From the NCBI RefSeq assembly GCF_024649945.1, contig NZ_JANKMS010000004.1:248001-312000 (forward strand): a stretch of DNA of 64,000 nt, read 5' to 3'. Within the stretch, counting starts at the first letter, position 1. Each line of letters begins with the position of its first letter. The notes below the pieces were generated by a model. That model had not been told where the DNA came from and did not search any database. It saw nothing but the letters and a program-made list of their open reading frames with translations. This document shows, in pieces, positions 38,005-45,669 of the stretch. This DNA comes from Flavobacterium panacis (GTDB lineage Bacteria > Bacteroidota > Bacteroidia > Flavobacteriales > Flavobacteriaceae). Position numbers and translations under genes: made by a program.

Positions 38005-39111
38005 ATGTATACAAAAGCACATTATAAAATCTTTACACTATTATTTGTGTTAGTGGTCGCAAGAATTTTCATAGCGGCCACTGACATAAATCCTGTATAT
38101 GTTGATCCTTACAAACTGGAATATCCCGATTATTTTGGTAACAGGATTAGTATTCCAGAAGATAATCCGACCACAAAACAAGGTGTTTTTCTGGGAAGAA
38201 TGTTGTTTTATGAAACCAAATTGTCTTCAAACCAAACCATTTCCTGTGCGAGTTGTCACCAGCAAAAACTGGCTTTTACAGATGGAAAAGCTTTTAGTGA
38301 CGGAATAAATAATGTACCAACGAAAAGAAGTTCGATGTCATTAGCGAATCTTCTTTGGGTACGTAATTTTTTCTGGGACGGTAGAGCTAAAGGTTTAGAA
38401 GAGCAGGCAAAATTTCCACTCAACGATCCGCATGAAATGGGAGCTTATTTAGAAAAAGCAGTTTTAGAACTTCGAAAAACCAAAGAATATCCACCACTTT
38501 TTAAAGAAGCATTTGGAACTTCTGAAATAAACTCGGAAAAAATCACCAAAGCAATTGCACAATTTGAGCGTACTTTAATCTCTGCCAATTCCAATTACGA
38601 TCAATATCTTAAAGGAGAATACAAGCCTACTGAACAAGAATTGAATGGTATGGAATTGTTTATGAATTCGCCTCAGCCAGAAAAGAACATTCGCGGAGCT
38701 AATTGCGCTCAATGTCACGGAACACCAAAAATGTATATGGAATTGTTTCATAACAATGGACTTGATTCAGAACCAAAAGATATTGGCCGTGAAGAATTGA
38801 CAGGAATGCCAAATGACAGAGGAAGATTTAGGGTTGCAACACTTCGTAATATAGCACTTACTGCGCCTTATATGCACGATGGAAGATTCAAAAATCTGGA
38901 AGAAGTTTTAGATCATTATAACGAACATATCAGTCCAAGCAAATCTTTAAGCATATCTTTGAAAGATCGTTCGAATAATTTAAATGGAAAAGATTTAGGT
39001 TTGACAGTAAATGAAAAATCAAATATTATCAGTTTTCTGAAAATGCTGACTGATTCTACTTTTATCAACGATCCAAAATTCTCTGATCCGCATTTGAACA
39101 GAAGTAAATAA
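38005..39111 (+). CDS. Di-haem cytochrome c peroxidase / MauG family protein
   Basis: This 368-residue exported protein has a hydrophobic N-terminal signal or anchor (about residues 8-26). Two c-type haem sites are visible: CASCH (Cys81, Cys84, His85) and CAQCH (Cys234, Cys237, His238). Distal motifs TAPYMHDGRF and ALNDPHEMG-like sequence are typical of the CCP/MauG family. Such proteins reduce hydrogen peroxide or oxidise protein side chains in the periplasm. The gene starts 48 bp after the TonB receptor and 18 bp before the next gene, so the three likely form an operon. Confidence 0.9.
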   Translation: MYTKAHYKIFTLLFVLVVARIFIAATDINPVYVDPYKLEYPDYFGNRISIPEDNPTTKQGVFLGRMLFYETKLSSNQTISCASCHQQKLAFTDGKAFSDGINNVPTKRSSMSLANLLWVRNFFWDGRAKGLEEQAKFPLNDPHEMGAYLEKAVLELRKTKEYPPLFKEAFGTSEINSEKITKAIAQFERTLISANSNYDQYLKGEYKPTEQELNGMELFMNSPQPEKNIRGANCAQCHGTPKMYMELFHNNGLDSEPKDIGREELTGMPNDRGRFRVATLRNIALTAPYMHDGRFKNLEEVLDHYNEHISPSKSLSISLKDRSNNLNGKDLGLTVNEKSNIISFLKMLTDSTFINDPKFSDPHLNRSK

Positions 39112-39129
39112 CGATTAAAAACAACAAAA

Positions 39130-39645
39130 ATGAAAAAGTACTTTTTATCTATTATTTTTTTTACTGCATTATTTTGTGTGGGTATTTCGAATACTTTATG
39201 GGCACAAAATTCTTCTAAAGAAGCTGTAATTAAAGTGGAAGGAGAGGTTTTAAAAACACTTTCAATCAGTCTTTCAGATTTTGCAAAAATACCTCATGTA
39301 GATGCCAGTATGAAAGATCGCGACGGAAAAATTCAACAATATTCTGGTGTTCCTGTTATTGAATTATTAAAACTTGCCGGAGTAACTTTAGGAAAAGAAC
39401 TCAAAGGAGAAAATTTGACCAAATATATGATGGTGCGAGCAAGTGATGGTTACGAAGTTCTTTTTTCTCTGGCAGAATTGGATCCAGTGTTTACAAATAG
39501 GGTGATTATTCTAGCTGATAAAAAAGAAGGAAAACCATTAGCTGATGGAGTAGGACCTTTCCGCTTAGTGGTACCAGATGAAAATAGACCTGCACGCTCT
39601 GTTCACGAAGTTTCTCATTTAATTATTCGATTTGCAAAGGAGTAA
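39130..39645 (+). CDS. Small secreted protein of the molybdopterin-binding oxidoreductase fold
   Basis: This 171-residue protein has a signal peptide ending near LWAQN. The rest resembles a compact Oxidored_molyb (SUOX/YedY-like) domain: YSGVPVIELLKLAGV, YMMVRASDGYEVLFSLAEL and GPFRLVVPDENRPARSV. Full-size members ligate molybdenum through a conserved cysteine. This mature protein has no cysteine at all, so it is unlikely to be a normal molybdoenzyme. It may bind a metal-pterin, molybdate or another ligand, or be a partner of the upstream peroxidase. Its position after modABC and a TonB receptor is suggestive. Confidence 0.75.
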   Translation: MKKYFLSIIFFTALFCVGISNTLWAQNSSKEAVIKVEGEVLKTLSISLSDFAKIPHVDASMKDRDGKIQQYSGVPVIELLKLAGVTLGKELKGENLTKYMMVRASDGYEVLFSLAELDPVFTNRVIILADKKEGKPLADGVGPFRLVVPDENRPARSVHEVSHLIIRFAKE

Positions 39646-39685
39646 TTAAAATAAGAATTATTGCAAGTATGAAAAAATAGAAAGC

Positions 39686-40363
39686 ATGGCAGAAAATAAA
39701 GACCAAATAATACTTAATGTAGTCCGTTCCTTTTTATTAGATAACGATTATGAAGATGGAGAGTCCATTGATGTTCATCATTCTTTCAGAAAATGGAAAA
39801 ATGATTTTTTATTGAATATCTATGTAAACTTGAATACAAGTGGTTGGATGGAATTTTCACGAATAAATATTCACTTTCCTATTGTTGAGCAAGAAATACT
39901 AGCACTTGAGCCTCCAGGTATGAATTGGAGTTCTTATTTAAAAGGAGAAAGTTTTTTTCCAACAATAAGTGACAGGAAGTCTGTATTGGCATATAATACA
40001 AAAAAGAATCCTGTAGAAACAGAAGAACATGGCTTGCAGTTTGCGCAAAGTGTCATTAAGTACATGAAAAATGAAGGAAGACAATTTGAAGAACATTATA
40101 GTTATTTGCCTAATGTTTTAAAAGAAATGGACAAGTTGGAAAAAGATGGAAAATATTGGTATGAAATATTAGGAGGAGGAGGGGCATATATTTTTAGAGG
40201 ATTGATTATTTCAAAATTGTGTAATGATAACGATTTTGAAAGAAAATTAGAAAAGGCAAGTGAAATTTATAATGATGCAGATAATAATCCCGAATTATGG
40301 GTTCCATATTTCGAAAAACTGAAAGAAAAACTAAAAACAATAGAGCCAAAGTATAATTTATAA
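39686..40363 (+). CDS. Hypothetical cytoplasmic protein
   Basis: I do not recognise this 225-residue protein. It lacks a signal peptide and membrane segments and is rich in charged and aromatic residues. The first half has alternating beta-like stretches (DFLLNIYVNLNTSGWMEFSRINIHF), and the second half is helical (LPNVLKEMDKLEKDGKYWYEIL; KLEKASEIYNDADN). It lies 40 bp after the molybdopterin-fold gene on the same strand, but its style differs and it need not belong to that operon. A convergent-gene hairpin follows at 40407-40430. Confidence 0.65.
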   Translation: MAENKDQIILNVVRSFLLDNDYEDGESIDVHHSFRKWKNDFLLNIYVNLNTSGWMEFSRINIHFPIVEQEILALEPPGMNWSSYLKGESFFPTISDRKSVLAYNTKKNPVETEEHGLQFAQSVIKYMKNEGRQFEEHYSYLPNVLKEMDKLEKDGKYWYEILGGGGAYIFRGLIISKLCNDNDFERKLEKASEIYNDADNNPELWVPYFEKLKEKLKTIEPKYNL

Positions 40364-40406
40364 TAGTAAAAAAACATCTACTCAGTTAAGATTTATAATC
40401 CCCGTC

Positions 40407-40430
40407 GCCACACGAATTCTTTCGTATGGC
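40407..40430. terminator. Hairpin between convergent genes
   Basis: GCCACACGAA and TTCGTATGGC pair over 10 bp with one mismatch around a TTCT loop, 44 bp after the hypothetical gene and 18 bp beyond the MFS stop. It is a likely bidirectional terminator, though a long T-tract is absent. Confidence 0.55.
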
Positions 40431-40447
40431 GGCATTTCATATCTAGT

Positions 40448-41737
40448 TTAGTTACATTTTATCTCTTTACTTCCTGTAATCTCGTCATCCTCAGTCATAT
40501 CTATTGTTTTTGGATGCAGGCTTACCAATTGTAAAACGATGGCAGTAACTACCACAAACAACAGTAGTACAAAAACGTTTCTCATTCCTCCATTATCAGC
40601 TGCTTTTCCTAAAAACTCGGTGATAACAGCTCCAGCCGAAATGCCTACAAAATTCATAATTCCATATCCGGTAGCTCTGTAGCGAGGCGCAACAAACTGG
40701 CAAAGAATCGGCATATTGTTCGTGTCGTATATTCCAAATCCAAGTCCAAAAAGGATTGCGCCAAAAATAATAGCCTCTACACTGCAGCAATAGCCAAATA
40801 AAAACAATGCTGGAATGGTAAGAAATAATCCGATAGCGCTGGTGTAAATTCGTCCTTTAAGATGTTTCATTACCCATCTGTCTGAAATGGCGCCTCCAAT
40901 TAAAACGCCAAAAAAAGATGACATCGAAATGGTTACCGTTGCCATTGGTCCCGCAAGAGACATGTCTAAATGTAAAGTTTCGGTAAATAAGGTGGGTAAC
41001 CAGTTTTTGGCCGCCCAGCCCGGTAAACTTGGTGCGGCGAAATAAAAGAGTAAAACCCAAAAGGAAATATTGCCGAATAATATTCCCAATCCTTTAAACA
41101 TTTGTTTGAATTCATAATTGACAGATGACTTTTTTGAAGGATCAAAAAAGTAGACTTTCTTTTCCTGCAAAAGAAAAAGAAGTACTAAACTGTAAGCCAC
41201 TCCAAGTAAACCTACAGAGTGAAAGCTGAAATGCCAAGAAAAATGTTTAGAAATAGTGGCTCCAAAACCACCAAGTGCCTGTCCTAAATAAATTCCGGTA
41301 GTATGAATCGCAATTGCAAAAGAGCGTGTTTTTTCCTGATGGTAATCTGCAATTAAGGATAATGCAGCCGGAATATAAAAAGCTTCACTAAAACCCATAA
41401 TGCCACGCAAAATATAAATCTGATTAAAGGTTGTGGCATAACCCATCGCCATTGTCACTCCTGACCAGATAAAAAGACTTCCTATAATTATTCTTTTTCG
41501 GTTAAACCGATCCGCTATAATTCCAGAAACAGGGCTCATAAACGCATATATCCAAAGGAAAATAGCCATTAAAAGACCGAAATTTTCAGCTTTAGCCAAT
41601 TCAGGTATGTCATTCATCATTGCCGACTTCATAGTGGAGAGCATTTGTCGGTCTAAATAATTCAATAAAGCAACAAACCATAACAAGCCAACAACAATCC
41701 ATGGATAGGATTTTTTTTCATTCAATTTTGCAATCAT
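40448..41737 (-). CDS. MFS transporter
   Basis: This 429-residue inner-membrane transporter has 12 predicted helices. The first loop GIIADRFNRKRIIIG and NYLDRQMLS are typical of the anion:cation symporter/sugar-acid branch of the major facilitator superfamily; AAKNWLPTLF and GATISKHFSWHFSFH fit the same. The substrate cannot be told from sequence, though organic or sugar acids are common for relatives. It stands alone on the minus strand, convergent with the previous gene, with a 169-bp upstream region before the promoter of a putative noncoding RNA. Confidence 0.85.
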   Translation of the reverse strand: MIAKLNEKKSYPWIVVGLLWFVALLNYLDRQMLSTMKSAMMNDIPELAKAENFGLLMAIFLWIYAFMSPVSGIIADRFNRKRIIIGSLFIWSGVTMAMGYATTFNQIYILRGIMGFSEAFYIPAALSLIADYHQEKTRSFAIAIHTTGIYLGQALGGFGATISKHFSWHFSFHSVGLLGVAYSLVLLFLLQEKKVYFFDPSKKSSVNYEFKQMFKGLGILFGNISFWVLLFYFAAPSLPGWAAKNWLPTLFTETLHLDMSLAGPMATVTISMSSFFGVLIGGAISDRWVMKHLKGRIYTSAIGLFLTIPALFLFGYCCSVEAIIFGAILFGLGFGIYDTNNMPILCQFVAPRYRATGYGIMNFVGISAGAVITEFLGKAADNGGMRNVFVLLLFVVVTAIVLQLVSLHPKTIDMTEDDEITGSKEIKCN

Positions 41738-41906
41738 TCTCTTTTTTCAAAATAAAGGCCGAATATACGAATTCAAACGCAACAGGAAAGAATTGTTTTT
41801 TATGTTGCTTTTTTATAAAGAAAAACAACTTATTATAATTTTAATGTAAACCGCCTTAGCTTTTGTCGTAAAAACAGAGGTAACTCCAAATGGTTATTTT
41901 TAACTA

Positions 41907-41937
41907 TTGCGCCAGATTATTTGATGCTTTACTTTTG
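41907..41937 (+). promoter_or_regulatory. Consensus Bacteroidota promoter TTG-N20-TACTTTTG
   Basis: A -33 box TTG (41907-41909) is followed after 20 bp by TACTTTTG (41930-41937), a perfect match to the TAnnTTTG -7 consensus. The transcription start should lie near 41943. No protein-coding gene follows before a strong terminator at 42144. Confidence 0.6.
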
Positions 41938-41942
41938 TAAAG

Positions 41943-42176
41943 TATTAATTTGATTGAGTTTTAATCATTTGCAGATTTAGACATATTTATATTTTTTCTT
42001 GTATTATAAAATAAGCAATTTGTTTGGAATCGAGATTCAGATTGGAGAAAGTTTCCTTCTTCTGTAATTTGAATTAAGACTAATAAAAGTGATACAATTT
42101 TAACCAAAATAGTTGATAATTAAGGTTGGTTAGTTAGTAATTTGTAAAGCCTGTTTTTGACAGGCTTTACTTTTTT
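41943..42176 (+). ncRNA. Putative ~230-nt noncoding RNA
   Basis: This gene-free stretch is bounded by a consensus promoter (41907-41937) and a perfect intrinsic terminator (42144-42176). The predicted transcript contains no ATG; the only GTG frame is four codons. Short internal stems such as GAATC-GA-GATTC are visible. I cannot place it in a known RNA family. It lies between the divergent MFS gene and the SDR gene and is antisense to neither. A small regulatory RNA is the simplest reading; an unrecognised peptide with a rare start cannot be excluded. Confidence 0.42.
42144..42176 (+). terminator. Intrinsic terminator with no upstream coding gene
   Basis: GTAAAGCCTG and CAGGCTTTAC form a perfect 10-bp stem around TTTTTGA, followed directly by six T. 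It is oriented for plus-strand transcription, where the last coding gene ended 1.8 kb earlier. It marks the 3' end of the putative noncoding RNA. Confidence 0.8.
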
Positions 42177-42206
42177 ATAGACATTTATTGTTAATTTACA
42201 GTACTA

Positions 42207-42243
42207 AAAAAACGGATTATAGACATGCTATAATCCGTTTTTT
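42207..42243. terminator. Bidirectional intrinsic terminator after the SDR gene
   Basis: A 16-bp perfect stem, A6 CGGATTATAG paired with CTATAATCCG T6, closes a 5-nt loop. It lies 17 bp beyond the SDR stop codon, in position to end the minus-strand transcript. Confidence 0.85.
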
Positions 42244-42260
42244 AATTTGAGTTTGTTGAT

Positions 42261-43049
42261 TTATGAATTACCATACAGGTTTGATTCTCCTCCATCAATT
42301 GCAATAGTCTGCCCATTTACGTACTGACATTCATCACTAAGCAGAAAGGCCACAAGGTTACCAACGTGTTCTGGTTTTCCTAATTGTCTTGTTGGATTTC
42401 TTTGTGCATAGGTCGTTTCAGCAGCTTTTGGATCGGCAGGATTCACCTGTTTAAAGGCTTCTGCTACCATCGGAGTCAGTATTGCTCCTGGTGCGATTGC
42501 GTTGGTATAAATTCCGTCTTTACCGTATTCTATAGCTGCATTTTTGGTCATTCCTGATACAGCATGTTTACTGGCAACATAAGGCATCTGATTAACGACA
42601 CCTCTGATTCCGCCTACAGAGGCAACGTTTACAATTTTTCCTCCTCCTTGTTTTTGCATTACAGGAATCACATATTTAAGACCGTAATATACCCCCATTA
42701 AATTGATATCAATTACTTTGAAGATATTGATATCGTAGTCCACTATTGACGCCTGTTTTCCTTCGATACCAGCATTGTTATAAAGACCATCTATACGTCC
42801 AAATTCTTCGACTGTTTTGTCGACATAGTTTTTGACTGCTTGCTCATTCGAAACATCAGCAGTTATAGTGATGATTTTTGCTGCTGGTGCAATGGATAGG
42901 ATTTCTTCTTTTGCTTTTTCCAGAGCTTCAGGGTTGTAATCTACAAGGGAAAGATTGGCTCCTTTTAGTGCTACGGCTTTACTTGCTGCTAGTCCGAGAC
43001 CCATAGCGGCTCCGGTAACGATTATTGTTTTGTCTTTGAAAATGCTCAT
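42261..43049 (-). CDS. SDR family NAD(P)-dependent oxidoreductase
   Basis: This 262-residue short-chain dehydrogenase has the cofactor motif TGAAMGLG (residues 12-19), NNAG, the catalytic Ser144 in NVASVGG, and Tyr157 and Lys161 in YVASK, the classical SDR triad. Asp37 after the second strand (SLVDYN) suggests NAD preference. It is cytoplasmic, with unknown substrate. It lies 54 bp downstream of a TetR gene on the same strand, and a TGAA-N6-TTCA operator-like site in that gap matches the one in front of the TetR gene, so it is probably the regulator's target. Confidence 0.9.
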   Translation of the reverse strand: MSIFKDKTIIVTGAAMGLGLAASKAVALKGANLSLVDYNPEALEKAKEEILSIAPAAKIITITADVSNEQAVKNYVDKTVEEFGRIDGLYNNAGIEGKQASIVDYDINIFKVIDINLMGVYYGLKYVIPVMQKQGGGKIVNVASVGGIRGVVNQMPYVASKHAVSGMTKNAAIEYGKDGIYTNAIAPGAILTPMVAEAFKQVNPADPKAAETTYAQRNPTRQLGKPEHVGNLVAFLLSDECQYVNGQTIAIDGGESNLYGNS

Positions 43050-43066
43050 AATATATAGTATTAAGT

Positions 43067-43092
43067 TATTAGTGAAAAAATATTCATTTATA
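43067..43092. promoter_or_regulatory. Second TetR operator-like site, upstream of SDR
   Basis: TGAA-N6-TTCATTTA at this position copies the core and right arm of the perfect palindrome at 43691-43716. It sits 18-43 bp upstream of the SDR start, in the gap between the TetR and SDR genes. Confidence 0.5.
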
Positions 43093-43103
43093 AATTAAAA
43101 TTT

Positions 43104-43682
43104 TTAGTTCATGCCTCTCCAGATCATATCGAAGTTATCATCTACCAACTGCTGGTTTAATGGGAATAACTTTTGCATGATACCAGTAGAGCAGGAGCGT
43201 ACTGCGCCATCAAAAAAGCTGATAAGGATAATAACGTCGACTAATTTAATAATTCCTTCCTGCTGCCCCTTTTTTAAAAGATCATACAATGGTTTATTCT
43301 GTCTTTCATATTCGGCCAGTTGTTTGGAGAAATTCAGCTGAATGTAACCCGACTGTTGATACTGATCTATAAACAAGGTTTCATCATAGTTATTCAGTCT
43401 GTAATTAAGCATATTGATATAAATCTGTTTAAGTGATTGTCTTAGTGGGAGACTAATATCAAAATCACGGTATATTGCCTGTGCCATTTTGTCCTCGACA
43501 GCTACATAGGCCAGTTGTACGAGCTCTTCCTTATTTTTGAAATAAATGTATAAGGTACCTGCTGCAATGCCCGCTGTTTTACTTATGCCTGCTATATTTA
43601 CGCTTGCCAGTCCTTGTTTGCCAGTAAGTGTGTATACAGATTTTAAAATTTTTTCTCTTTTATCTGGATCTAATGGTCTCAT
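43104..43682 (-). CDS. TetR/AcrR family transcriptional regulator
   Basis: This is a 192-residue TetR-type repressor. The N-terminal helix-turn-helix reads ILKSVYTLTGKQGLASVNIAGISKTAGIAAGTLYIYFKNKEELV (about residues 11-52), followed by a helical ligand-binding domain. A perfect 10-bp inverted repeat starts 9 bp from its start codon and is the expected autoregulatory operator, with a second copy before the SDR gene. Loss of repression by an unknown ligand would induce both. The family call is secure. Confidence 0.9.
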   Translation of the reverse strand: MRPLDPDKREKILKSVYTLTGKQGLASVNIAGISKTAGIAAGTLYIYFKNKEELVQLAYVAVEDKMAQAIYRDFDISLPLRQSLKQIYINMLNYRLNNYDETLFIDQYQQSGYIQLNFSKQLAEYERQNKPLYDLLKKGQQEGIIKLVDVIILISFFDGAVRSCSTGIMQKLFPLNQQLVDDNFDMIWRGMN

Positions 43683-43690
43683 ATTGTAAA

Positions 43691-43716
43691 TTTAAATGAA
43701 AATATATTCATTTAAA
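43691..43716. promoter_or_regulatory. TetR autoregulatory operator (10-bp perfect inverted repeat)
   Basis: TTTAAATGAA, a 6-bp AATATA centre, then TTCATTTAAA. The palindrome starts 9 bp from the TetR start codon. Size and symmetry fit a TetR dimer site. Confidence 0.65.
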
Positions 43717-43905
43717 AACATCCATAAGAATTATAACTTTTATTTAAGAGGTTTAATTTTATTTAGGTAGAAAAAATACTTTGTAAGTTTTATTTTTGAT
43801 TTATTCTGTTTTAATTTGACAATGATTGATAAAATCTTTGTTTTTCTTTATGAAAGAATAGCTTTTGTTTGTAAAGACTGATTTTAATTTTAATATTTTT
43901 TTCTC

Positions 43906-44625
43906 ATGATATATACTAAAGAAAATTTTCCAAAAATATCTTCTCAGCGCGATTTAGCAGCAACTATGACCATCTATTTCTTGTTTGGTCTTCTGTGTAT
44001 CGCAATGCTGGGTTTATTTGTTGGACTTCCCTTGAGTATTCAATTGGAGCATAACAGCCCCTTTTCATCAGGAGAGATACTATTCAATTTTATCTATTTT
44101 CCATTGCTTTTTTTGGGTATTTGGGGACTTTACAAAAGTTACAGACGTCAGAGAATGAAGAAGGCCATTCTGATTTCTGTTGACCGTGAAGGTCTGCATC
44201 ATCACCAGTTTGATGGAAAAGTTCAAAGTGTTTTATACAGAGAACTAGGGCACAGTACAGATGCCAATGTAAATGATATTGATAGAAAAATTGGCACAAA
44301 GTATTCTCCGGGATATATTTTTGGTTACAGGGATAAGGTGCGGATTCCTATTCATTTTTCGACATCAGAGAATGGACTGTCTTATATCCCAAAAAATAAA
44401 AATCAGTTAATAGCTCATTTTCTGCAAGGAGCAGTTTTGTTCTCTCCGCAGATCAAAATTTCGCCTACTGTATATTCGGATTATTTTATAGATCCAGCTA
44501 CTTTTGAATTCAATAAAAAAGCACAAATAATTACATATTTCATCGCTTTTTTACTTGTTGTGATCATACTTCTTGCAATCGATTTGTTTACAAAATATAC
44601 AAAAGGTTTTTCTTTATTGTTTTAA
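43906..44625 (+). CDS. Hypothetical membrane protein
   Basis: This 239-residue protein has three hydrophobic segments (about 20-45, 58-78 and 212-232) and a soluble middle part of about 130 residues between the second and third. I do not recognise a family. The middle part starts with RRQRMKKAILISVDREGLHHHQFDGKV, a style often seen in membrane proteins with a PH-like beta domain, but this is only an impression. It stands alone and divergent from the TetR gene, 224 bp away. Confidence 0.65.
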   Translation: MIYTKENFPKISSQRDLAATMTIYFLFGLLCIAMLGLFVGLPLSIQLEHNSPFSSGEILFNFIYFPLLFLGIWGLYKSYRRQRMKKAILISVDREGLHHHQFDGKVQSVLYRELGHSTDANVNDIDRKIGTKYSPGYIFGYRDKVRIPIHFSTSENGLSYIPKNKNQLIAHFLQGAVLFSPQIKISPTVYSDYFIDPATFEFNKKAQIITYFIAFLLVVIILLAIDLFTKYTKGFSLLF

Positions 44626-45025
44626 ATTACATCCTTTCCTTGCAGCATCACTATGAAAATTATATTATAAATTTTTGATGGAAATTGTGTAAGGATTTGA
44701 CCAAAATTGTATGAAGGAAGGGTTGGCTCAAAGCTTTAATTTAGCAATATGAATTACAGGAGTCTTCACATTCTTTTGTATTGTGTGGACAATCTGGCAC
44801 TTTGATTAAAAATACGGCTACAAAATTCAAAAAGTTTAGTTTCAAAAAACGCGACGATTTAGGATATTTTACCCTTCACTGCAATCAATACTATTTCGGA
44901 GTTCGGCCTCCAAGTAAGGTTCGTCCGTAACTTAACTTAATAAAGATCCACTTTATGATTCTGTGAATTCGCAACACAGCATTTCTTTGTGTTGTAATGT
45001 GTTTAACTATAAAAATATATGAAAA
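44626..45025. other. Gene-free stretch with two short palindromes
   Basis: No convincing gene was seen. ATAAAG-N5-CTTTAT lies at 44940-44956, and CAACACA / TGTGTTG arms with a 9-nt loop at 44972-44994. Both are close upstream of the small ORF at 45026, where they could be regulatory or shape its leader. A 42-codon open stretch ending near 44930 lacks a proper start. Confidence 0.35.
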
Positions 45026-45166
45026 ATGAAAACAAAGAGAAGAAATAAGAGATTTAGTACCGATTTTCTAGTTGAGTCTAGAAAAAGAAAGAACAGAACC
45101 ATCAACGTCATGGTTTTATCCATTGTTGGTTTTATTGCAGTGTTGCTAATTTCAAAAATAACATAG
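45026..45166 (+). CDS. Small basic single-span membrane protein (46 aa)
   Basis: This short ORF encodes 46 residues. The N-terminal half is very basic (MKTKRRNKRFSTDFL, then ESRKRKNRTIN), followed by one hydrophobic helix, VMVLSIVGFIAVLLI, and a SKIT end. The arrangement (positive inside, one span, tiny outside tail) is that of many small membrane proteins. It has an ATG start and a TAG stop, and the helix is interpretable, which argues against chance. It converges on the 75-residue gene at 45212. I know no family. Confidence 0.42.
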   Translation: MKTKRRNKRFSTDFLVESRKRKNRTINVMVLSIVGFIAVLLISKIT

Positions 45167-45211
45167 CTAACACCTTGCTGAATTATTTGGTGATCCAAAA
45201 AACAGGTTTGG

Positions 45212-45439
45212 TCATTGAACTTTTTTATCGATAAACTCATTTAGAATTCTTTCGGTGGAACGTTCCACGTCGCGGGCAATCAAATCAGACGACTTAAGAA
45301 GATAATCGTCCACAAATACAAATGCGGCCTGCTCGGTCTCATAAAATCTTTCTGCAGTATCCTGTTTTAAGGACAAATTATAACGAAATTCTAAAAAAGC
45401 TTTCAGTTCGCTTTCAAATTTTTCAATTAAGTCTTCCAT
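45212..45439 (-). CDS. Small acidic helical protein
   Basis: This 75-residue protein has no signal peptide or membrane span and is strongly acidic and amphipathic (MEDLIEKFESELKAFLEF; TERILNEFIDKK). It looks like two or three helices. I do not recognise it. Codon use and composition are like its neighbours, and the ATG start has upstream AT-rich sequence. It is divergent from egtD by 230 bp. Confidence 0.5.
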   Translation of the reverse strand: MEDLIEKFESELKAFLEFRYNLSLKQDTAERFYETEQAAFVFVDDYLLKSSDLIARDVERSTERILNEFIDKKVQ

Positions 45440-45669
45440 GATTTAACAATTTTAATTAGCGTAAAGTTGGTTGTAAAAGGCAAGTTAGCGTTAAAAAGTC
45501 GTTTCGAAGTTATAGTTTCCTAGAGATTAATTTACATGATTTTAATGAAATACCATTTCATTTTTTTTGAGTTAAAATTCTATTTTATAAGAATCTCATC
45601 CTACTTAATAAATCGTAACTTTAGTTAAGAGAAGATTTGTATTTCCATTTAAATGTCAAAAAATATACA

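Noticed and set aside
44807..44931. Open stretch of about 42 codons reading KFKKFSFKKRDDLGYF, thought to be a small gene
   Set aside because: It has no ATG or good alternative start and no conservation that could be judged. It was kept only as part of a gene-free region.
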